Shown here piece by piece: positions 54,330 through 64,000 of a stretch of DNA of 64,000 bases. How positions within the stretch are numbered: position 1 is the stretch's first letter; each line of letters begins with the position of its first letter. The DNA is taken from assembly GCF_000739695.1 (NCBI RefSeq), contig NZ_BBIO01000005.1:124001-188000 (forward strand), in the 5' to 3' direction. Under the pieces are notes generated by a model. That model was not told where the DNA came from, did not search any database, and worked only from the letters and a program-made list of their open reading frames with translations. Both the position numbers and the translations under genes were made by a program. Origin of the DNA: Tepidicaulis marinus. GTDB lineage: Bacteria; Pseudomonadota; Alphaproteobacteria; Parvibaculales; Parvibaculaceae.

Positions 54330-56657
54330 ATGCCGCAAGACGATCCCTTTGACCTTGGCGCGATCCCGGAAGAGGAAACCGCCCGCTCCATCAGCGCCGC
54401 TGCCAGCGCCGGCATGCGCCCGCCTTATCTGCAAGGGCTGAACGCCGAGCAGCAGGCCGCCATCGAGGCGCTGGAAGGCCCGGTTCTGGTGCTGGCCGGG
54501 GCCGGCACGGGCAAAACACGGGTTTTGACGACACGCCTTGCCCACCTGCTTGCCACGCGCAAGGCCTGGCCGGGGCAAATCCTCGCCGTGACCTTCACGA
54601 ACAAGGCCGCCCGCGAGATGCAGGAGCGTATCGGGAGGCTGATCGGCGGGGTGGTGGAAGGTATGCCCTGGCTCGGGACGTTCCACTCCATCGGCGCGAA
54701 AATTCTGCGCCGCCATGCCGAGCTGGTGGGCTTGCGCTCCGATTTCACGATCCTCGACACGGACGATCAGATTCGCCTCCTCAAGCAGCTCATCGAGGCG
54801 GAAGGCATTGACGAGAAGCGCTGGCCGGCGCGCCGCCTTGCCGCCCATCTCGACACCTGGAAGAACCGCGGGCTGACGCCGGACCAAGTGCCCCAGGGCG
54901 AAGCCTTCGCTTATGCCAACGGCAAAGGCGCGGAGCTTTATGCCGCTTATCAGGCGCGGCTTAAAGTGCTGAACGCCGCCGATTTCGGCGATCTGCTGCT
55001 CGAATGCCTGCGGCTTTTCCAGGAGAACCCGGATGTGCTGGCGGAATATCAAAACCGCTTCCGCTACATGCTGGTCGATGAATATCAGGACACCAATGTC
55101 GCCCAATATCTCTGGCTGCGTCTCCTCGCCCAGCAGCATAAGAACATCTGCTGCGTCGGCGATGATGATCAGTCGATCTATGGCTGGCGCGGGGCGGAAG
55201 TCGACAACATCCTGAAATTCGAAAAGGATTTTCCAGGCGCGAAAGTCATTCGCCTCGAACAGAATTACCGTTCGACGCCGCATATTCTGGGCGCCGCTTC
55301 TGGCCTTATCCGCGCCAATGAAAGCCGGCTCGGCAAAACGCTCTGGACCGAGCTCGATGAGGGCGAGCGCGTCACCGTGCAAGGGGTTTGGGACGGGGAA
55401 GAGGAAGCCCGCCAGATCGGCGAGAAGATCGAAGACATGATGCGCGAGGGCCATCCCTTGCACGAGATCGCCATCCTCGTGCGCGCGAGCTTCCAGATGC
55501 GCGAGTTCGAAGACCGTTTCATCAATCTCGGCCTGCCCTACCGGGTGGTGGGCGGTCCGCGCTTTTACGAGCGCATGGAAATCCGCGATGCCAATGCCTA
55601 TTTCCGCCTGATCGCGCAGCCCGATGACGATCTGGCCTTCGAGCGGATCGTCAACAAACCGCGCCGGGGCCTTGGCGACAAGGCGGTGCAGACATTGCGC
55701 CAGCTTGCCCGCGCGCAAAACATTTCGCTGATGCGCGCCGCCCGCCTTCTCATTCAGTCCGAAGAGCTGAAGCAGCCCGCGCGGCGCAACCTCACCGCCT
55801 TTATCGAAATGGTGGACCGCTGGCGCCATCTCATGGCCAGCATGCCGTATACCGAGCTTGCCGAAATCGTGCTCGATGAGTCGGGTTATACCGAGATGTG
55901 GCAGAACGACAAGTCCGCCGATGCGCCGGGCCGCCTCGACAACCTGAAAGAACTGGTGCGGGCGATGGAGCATTTCGAGAACCTTCTGGGTTATCTCGAA
56001 CACATTTCCCTTGTCATGGATGTGCAGCAGTCGGAGAGCGAAGACAAAGTCAATCTCATGACGCTCCATTCGGCAAAGGGGCTGGAATTCGACACGGTCT
56101 TCCTGCCGGGCTGGGAGGAAGGGCTGTTCCCCCACCAGCGCGCGCTCGATGAATCGGGCCTGGCGGGGCTCGAGGAAGAACGGCGCCTTGCCTATGTAGG
56201 CATTACGCGGGCGAAGAAACGCGCCCATCTTTCCTTTGCCGCGAACCGGCGCATTCACAATCTCTGGCAAAGCGCCATTCCTTCCCGCTTCATCGACGAG
56301 CTGCCGCGCGAGCATGTGGAAGTTCTGGAAGCGGAGACGGGCTACGGCTCCTATCAAAGTTTCGGCCAGAGCCGCTTCGAGCACAGTTTCGAGACGAGCG
56401 ATTATGGCAGCCCGGGCTGGCGGCGCGCCCAGGCCCATGGCGGGGCGATGCGCACGAAAGCGCCGCAGATCGAGGCGCAAGCCGAACTTGTCGCCACTTC
56501 CGATCCTGCAGCCTCGCGCTATGAGGTGGGCGAGCGTATCTTCCACCAGAAATTCGGCTATGGCCGCATTCAGTTTATCGACGGCAACAAGCTGACCGTG
56601 GATTTCGAAAAGGCTGGCATCAAGAAAGTCATCGACACGTTTGTGGAGCGCCACTAG
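54330..56657 (+). CDS. uvrD: ATP-dependent DNA helicase UvrD/PcrA
   Basis: The 775-residue SF1A helicase has Walker A LAGAGTGKT (about 55-63), motif II LVDEYQDTN, motif III GDDDQSIYGWRGAE, motif IV EQNYRS, motif V MTLHSAKGLEFDTVFL and motif VI YVGITRAKKRAHL. The last 45 residues (RYEVGERIFHQKFGYGRIQF onward) are the Tudor-like RNA-polymerase-binding domain of PcrA/UvrD. It acts in nucleotide excision repair, mismatch repair and removal of stalled complexes. It is followed by prmA three bases after the stop. Confidence 0.96.
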   Translation: MPQDDPFDLGAIPEEETARSISAAASAGMRPPYLQGLNAEQQAAIEALEGPVLVLAGAGTGKTRVLTTRLAHLLATRKAWPGQILAVTFTNKAAREMQERIGRLIGGVVEGMPWLGTFHSIGAKILRRHAELVGLRSDFTILDTDDQIRLLKQLIEAEGIDEKRWPARRLAAHLDTWKNRGLTPDQVPQGEAFAYANGKGAELYAAYQARLKVLNAADFGDLLLECLRLFQENPDVLAEYQNRFRYMLVDEYQDTNVAQYLWLRLLAQQHKNICCVGDDDQSIYGWRGAEVDNILKFEKDFPGAKVIRLEQNYRSTPHILGAASGLIRANESRLGKTLWTELDEGERVTVQGVWDGEEEARQIGEKIEDMMREGHPLHEIAILVRASFQMREFEDRFINLGLPYRVVGGPRFYERMEIRDANAYFRLIAQPDDDLAFERIVNKPRRGLGDKAVQTLRQLARAQNISLMRAARLLIQSEELKQPARRNLTAFIEMVDRWRHLMASMPYTELAEIVLDESGYTEMWQNDKSADAPGRLDNLKELVRAMEHFENLLGYLEHISLVMDVQQSESEDKVNLMTLHSAKGLEFDTVFLPGWEEGLFPHQRALDESGLAGLEEERRLAYVGITRAKKRAHLSFAANRRIHNLWQSAIPSRFIDELPREHVEVLEAETGYGSYQSFGQSRFEHSFETSDYGSPGWRRAQAHGGAMRTKAPQIEAQAELVATSDPAASRYEVGERIFHQKFGYGRIQFIDGNKLTVDFEKAGIKKVIDTFVERH

Positions 56658-56660
56658 GCC

Positions 56661-57587
56661 ATGTCATCTCCTCCTGCAGGCGCGGAAAACGGCGCCGGTC
56701 AATGGAAAGCCACGCTGGTGCTTGGCGCCGATCTCGTCAAAGCGGATATAGCCGATGCGCTTTCCGATTTCTGGCAATGGGTGGCGGAGCCGGAACCTGT
56801 CGCCGTCTCGCTGATCGAAGTGGAAGAACATGTCAGCTGGGCGGTCGAGGCCTATTATCTGGAAGAACCCGATAAAGAGGTTTTGCGCAAAGCCCTTGCC
56901 CCGTTCTTCAAGGAGCACGGCGCGGCGATGCCGCCCATCGAGGTGGAGCAATTGCCCGATCTCGATTGGGTGGCCCGCTCCCTCGAAGGGCTGACGCCCA
57001 TCGAGACCCAGCGCTTTTTCATTCACGGCGCCCATAACCGCGATATACGCCCGGCGGGTAAATATACGCTCGCCGTGGAAGCAGGCCTTGCCTTCGGTAC
57101 GGGGCATCACCCCACGACCTATGGCTGCCTGACCACGATCGAGGAAATCGCGCGCCGGCGGCCCATCACGAATGCGCTCGATCTGGGCTGCGGGACGGGG
57201 CTTCTCGCCCTTGCTCTTGCCCGCCTCACACGGCGCAAGGTGCTTGCCAGCGACATCGACCCCGTAGCGGTCAAAGTGACGAAGGAAAATGCGGCGGCCA
57301 ACGATCTCGGCCCCTTTATCGAGGCGGTAACGGCGCGGGGCTTTGCCCATGGCCGGATCACGCGGAAAGCACCGTTCGATCTCATCGTTGCCAATATTCT
57401 CGCCCGCCCCCTCGTTTCCCTTGCCAGGGACATGGAGCAGCATCTGGCGCCCGGCGGAGAAATCATCCTTTCCGGCATTCTGGGAGCCCAAGAGAACATG
57501 GTGGCAAGCGCCTTCCGCGACCAAGGCCTCCATCTTTTCCGCCGCCAGATCATCGGCGATTGGGTAATCTTGCATCTGAAAGGCTAA
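56661..57587 (+). CDS. prmA: Ribosomal protein L11 methyltransferase
   Basis: PrmA trimethylates ribosomal protein L11. The 308-residue protein has an N-terminal substrate-recognition domain and the SAM-binding core AGLAFGTGHHPTTYGCLTTI, then ALDLGCGTGLLALALARL (motif I) and DLIVANILARPLVSLA. The start is three bases after the uvrD stop and has no strong ribosome site of its own; it is probably coupled to uvrD. Confidence 0.93.
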   Translation: MSSPPAGAENGAGQWKATLVLGADLVKADIADALSDFWQWVAEPEPVAVSLIEVEEHVSWAVEAYYLEEPDKEVLRKALAPFFKEHGAAMPPIEVEQLPDLDWVARSLEGLTPIETQRFFIHGAHNRDIRPAGKYTLAVEAGLAFGTGHHPTTYGCLTTIEEIARRRPITNALDLGCGTGLLALALARLTRRKVLASDIDPVAVKVTKENAAANDLGPFIEAVTARGFAHGRITRKAPFDLIVANILARPLVSLARDMEQHLAPGGEIILSGILGAQENMVASAFRDQGLHLFRRQIIGDWVILHLKG

Positions 57588-57633
57588 ACGCCTCCCTCTT
57601 GACCTGCCAGCCGCCGGAGCACACTTTATCCCC

Positions 57634-59451
57634 ATGTTTCAGACATATGATGACAGTGCAGACCCCACCCTCGGCGCCGCACGCGTCGCCCGCCTGCGCG
57701 CCCTTTTGAAAGAAGAGGGCCTTGCGGGCTTTCTCATTCCCCGCGCCGACGAACATCAGGGCGAATATGTGCCGCCCCGCGCCGAGCGCCTGAAATGGCT
57801 GACCGGCTTTTCCGGCTCCGCTGGCATGGCCGCGGTGCTGGAGGAAAAAGCCGCCGTCTTCGTCGACGGGCGCTATACGCTGCAAGTGCGCGAGCAGGTC
57901 GACACGGAGATTTTCGAGACCTGCCACATGGTGGACATGCCGCTCGGCACCTGGCTTGCCAAACACCTGAAAGGCGGCGCGAAGCTTGCCTATGATCCTT
58001 GGCTCCACACGGTGGACGGCGTGGCGCGGCTGAAAAAAGCGCTGGCCGGAACCGGCGCCGAACTTGTGCCCGTCACGGAAAATCTCATCGACCGGATCTG
58101 GGAAGACCAGCCCCCGCCCCCCGCGGCAAAAGTCGAAGCCCATAGCGCCGAACTTGCCGGGGAAGCGGCGCAGGAAAAACTCGCGCGGGTGGCCAAGGTG
58201 CTGGAAGACAAAAAAGCCGACGCCGCGGTTCTCACCATGCCGGATTCCATTGCCTGGCTTTTCAATATACGCGGCGGCGATGTTTCCCATACGCCGCTGC
58301 CGCTTTCCTTTTCCATTTTGCGGGCCGATGGCAGCGCCGATCTTTTCATCGACAGCGCCAAGCTGAGCGATGAGACGCGCGCGCATCTGGGCAATGTCGT
58401 CACGCTGCATGAGCCGGATGCTTTCGGCGTCAATCTCGGCGAGCTTGGAGAAAGCGGCGCCCATGTGCAGATCGATCCGGCAAGCTGCGCGGATTGGATC
58501 AACAGCAAGCTTCTTGCCTCCGGTGCGAAGGTCCAGCACGGCGCGGACCCGTGCGAGCTGCCGAAAGCCTGTAAGAATGCGCGCGAAGTGCAAGGCGCGA
58601 AAGACGCCCATGAGCGGGACGGCGCGGCGCTTGTCCGTTTCCTCGCCTGGCTCGATGCCCACGCCCCGCTTGGCGAGGTGGATGAGATTTCAGCGGCCAA
58701 GCAGCTGGAATCCTTCCGCGCCGAAACGGGCGCGCTCAAAGACATCAGCTTCGACACGATCTCGGGCGCGGGCGAGCACGGTGCCGTCGTTCATTACCGG
58801 GTGACGGAGGCCACAAACCGGAAGCTCAATGTGGGCGAGCTTTATCTCGTCGATTCCGGCGCGCAATATCTCGACGGCACGACGGATGTGACGCGCACCA
58901 TCGCCATCGGCAAACCGTCGGCGGAAATGAAAGACCGTTTCACCCGCGTGCTCAAAGGCCATATCGCCCTTTCCATGGCCCGCTTCCCGGAAGGCACGAC
59001 CGGCGCGCAGCTCGACGCGCTGGCCCGCATGGCGCTTTGGCAAGCCGGGCTCGACTTCGACCATGGCACGGGCCACGGCGTCGGCTCTTATCTCTCCGTT
59101 CATGAAGGCCCGCAGCGCATCTCAAAAGCCGGGCACGAGCCGCTGCGCCCCGGCATGATCGTCTCCAACGAGCCGGGCTATTATAAAACCGGTGCTTACG
59201 GCATTCGCATCGAAAACCTGCAGGTCGTCACCCCCGCTGCCATGATCGATGGCGGCGAGCGGCCCATGCTCGGTTTCGAAACGCTGACCCTCGCCCCCAT
59301 CGACCGGCGGCTGATCGACCCTGCCCTTTTGAACGCGGATGAGCGCGCCTGGCTCAACGCCTATCACGCACGGGTGGAAAAGGTGCTGAAGGAAAAACTG
59401 ACGGACGGGCAGGAACAAGCCTGGCTCAGCGAGGCCTGCCGCCCCGTCTGA
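57634..59451 (+). CDS. pepP: Aminopeptidase P (Xaa-Pro aminopeptidase), long form
   Basis: This is a 605-residue M24 metallopeptidase of the three-domain (eukaryote-like) type, with two creatinase-like N-terminal domains and the catalytic domain at about 325-540. Metal ligands are D and D in DSGAQYLDGTTDVTRTI, His in HGTGHGVGSYLSVHEGP, and two Glu in SNEPGYYKTGAYGIRIENL. It removes the N-terminal residue from Xaa-Pro peptides. It closes the uvrD-prmA-pepP group and converges on ligA. Confidence 0.93.
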   Translation: MFQTYDDSADPTLGAARVARLRALLKEEGLAGFLIPRADEHQGEYVPPRAERLKWLTGFSGSAGMAAVLEEKAAVFVDGRYTLQVREQVDTEIFETCHMVDMPLGTWLAKHLKGGAKLAYDPWLHTVDGVARLKKALAGTGAELVPVTENLIDRIWEDQPPPPAAKVEAHSAELAGEAAQEKLARVAKVLEDKKADAAVLTMPDSIAWLFNIRGGDVSHTPLPLSFSILRADGSADLFIDSAKLSDETRAHLGNVVTLHEPDAFGVNLGELGESGAHVQIDPASCADWINSKLLASGAKVQHGADPCELPKACKNAREVQGAKDAHERDGAALVRFLAWLDAHAPLGEVDEISAAKQLESFRAETGALKDISFDTISGAGEHGAVVHYRVTEATNRKLNVGELYLVDSGAQYLDGTTDVTRTIAIGKPSAEMKDRFTRVLKGHIALSMARFPEGTTGAQLDALARMALWQAGLDFDHGTGHGVGSYLSVHEGPQRISKAGHEPLRPGMIVSNEPGYYKTGAYGIRIENLQVVTPAAMIDGGERPMLGFETLTLAPIDRRLIDPALLNADERAWLNAYHARVEKVLKEKLTDGQEQAWLSEACRPV

Positions 59452-59463
59452 GCGTTCCTTAAC

Positions 59464-63257
<3,794 letters not shown>

Positions 63258-63265
63258 GCCCGCCC

Positions 63266-64000
63266 CTAAAAAACGGATTTCCAGGCCTGGCTGATCCAGG
63301 ACGCTTCGTTTTCTTTCGGCTCCAGCCCTTTACCGGCCAGAAGCGTATAACTGTCCTCATACCAGCGGCTGCCGGGGAAGTTATGCCCCAGCACCGCCGC
63401 CGCCGTCTGCGCTTCAGGCGCAATGCCGAGCGAGAGATAGGCTTCCGTCAGCCGGTGCAGCGCTTCGGGCGTGTGCGTCGTGGTCTGGTAATTTTCGATC
63501 ACGGCGCGGAAGCGGTTGATCGCGGCAAGATAGTTGCGCTGATTGAGGTAGTAGCGCCCGATCTCCATTTCCTTGCCCGCTAGGTGGTCGATCGTCAGTT
63601 CCAGCTTCAATTGCGCGTCGCGGGAATATTTGCTGTCAGGGTAACGCCGCAGCACTTCCAGAAGCGCGGCATAGGCCTGCTCGGTGATCTTCTGGTCGCG
63701 GCGCACATCCGAGATGCGCTCGTAATAGGAAAGCGCGACAAGGTAATGCGCGTAGGCAGCCTCATCGCCGCCCGGATATAGCGCGATGAACCGCTGCGCC
63801 GCCAGAATGGCCGTGTCGTATTCGTTGATCTTGTAATAGGTATAAGCCGCCATCAGCATGGCCCGGCGTGCCCAGACCGAATAGGGATGCTGGCGCTCCA
63901 CTTCGTCGAACTCGGCTGCCGCCCGGCGGTAATCCCCCGCCTCCAGATAATCGAGCGCCTTGTTGTAAATGGCCTCGACGGGGCGTTCTTCATAAGCGAT
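63266..64000 (-). CDS. bamD: Outer-membrane assembly lipoprotein BamD, 5'-truncated
   Basis: The frame is open to the window edge, so the signal peptide, lipobox cysteine and start are outside; about 244 residues are seen. Tetratricopeptide-like repeats are evident: EAIYNKALDYLEAGDYRRAAAEFDEVERQHP, then YDTAILAAQRFIALYPGG and LLEVLRRYPDSKYSRDAQLKL. BamD scaffolds BamA for insertion of outer-membrane beta-barrels. It sits upstream of recN-ligA, as in many alphaproteobacteria. A GTG at 63901 is inside the protein and is not its start. Confidence 0.93.
   Translation of the reverse strand: MAYEERPVEAIYNKALDYLEAGDYRRAAAEFDEVERQHPYSVWARRAMLMAAYTYYKINEYDTAILAAQRFIALYPGGDEAAYAHYLVALSYYERISDVRRDQKITEQAYAALLEVLRRYPDSKYSRDAQLKLELTIDHLAGKEMEIGRYYLNQRNYLAAINRFRAVIENYQTTTHTPEALHRLTEAYLSLGIAPEAQTAAAVLGHNFPGSRWYEDSYTLLAGKGLEPKENEASWISQAWKSVF

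Noticed and set aside
54252-56654. An 800-codon open frame on the minus strand
   Set aside because: It is wholly antisense to uvrD, whose helicase motifs are all intact. GC-rich codon bias leaves few stops in the opposite frame.

Overview
The window is a GC-rich stretch of an alphaproteobacterial chromosome, most likely Hyphomicrobiales/Rhizobiales or a neighbouring group. Three things support this: a circularly permuted, two-piece tmRNA gene whose tag reads ANDNYAEARLAA, an SspB of the alpha type beside it, and the bamD-recN-ligA gene order. The genus cannot be fixed from this sequence alone. Most of the window is dense housekeeping DNA with short intergenic gaps. I see no insertion sequence, prophage, CRISPR array or rRNA.

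Layout. 1-7.6 kb: the end of a toroid-fold protein, a methyltransferase, an FAH-family hydrolase, an orphan CheZ-like phosphatase, a crotonase-fold enzyme, a D-aminoacylase-like amidohydrolase, and a histidine kinase with an ethylene-receptor-type membrane sensor. 7.7-13.6 kb: tRNA-Lys(CTT), then the cell-shape operon mreB-mreC-mreD-mrdA-rodA on the minus strand. 13.8-19.9 kb: a LysR regulator, an MscS-type channel, purT, and a zinc-efflux cassette (SmtB-type ArsR repressor, CDF exporter, short CDF-like protein) behind a clear promoter and operator. 19.2-27.7 kb: a racemase-fold gene and the branched-chain amino-acid genes ilvI-ilvN-ilvC-ilvD, with miaA upstream and serB divergent. 27.7-33 kb: the membrane protein quality-control group hflK-hflC-DUF2065-Do protease, then an Mrp-type ATPase. 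33-40.2 kb: SMP-30-like lactonase, glutathione-dependent formaldehyde oxidation (frmA, fghA), two tandem DUF1499 proteins, folA-thyA, and a membrane dipeptidase. 40.2-43.9 kb: a DUF1287 protein, ssrA (tmRNA), sspB, fumC and an RHH protein. 44-52.5 kb: an AsmA-like protein, DUF4169 plus a CoA-transferase, a TetR regulator, a GlcD-type FAD oxidase, a thioesterase and a pentapeptide-repeat protein. 52.5-64 kb: a ClC protein, uvrD, prmA, pepP, ligA, recN and bamD (cut by the window edge).

Genes that work together: MreBCD, PBP2 and RodA form the elongasome. IlvI/N/C/D carry out valine and isoleucine synthesis. HflKC and the Do protease act at the envelope. tmRNA and SspB are the tagging and delivery arms of ribosome rescue. 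FrmA and FghA turn formaldehyde into formate, and PurT can use formate for purine synthesis. DHFR and ThyA form the thymidylate cycle.

I did not find a convincing wholly new multi-gene system. The best leads are the ethylene-receptor-like kinase, the complete zinc-sensor cassette with its atypical Cys-containing CDF relative, the ssrA-sspB adjacency, a ClC protein with the channel-type Glu-to-Val change, a dispersed intergenic palindrome family, and a small ORF after ilvD.
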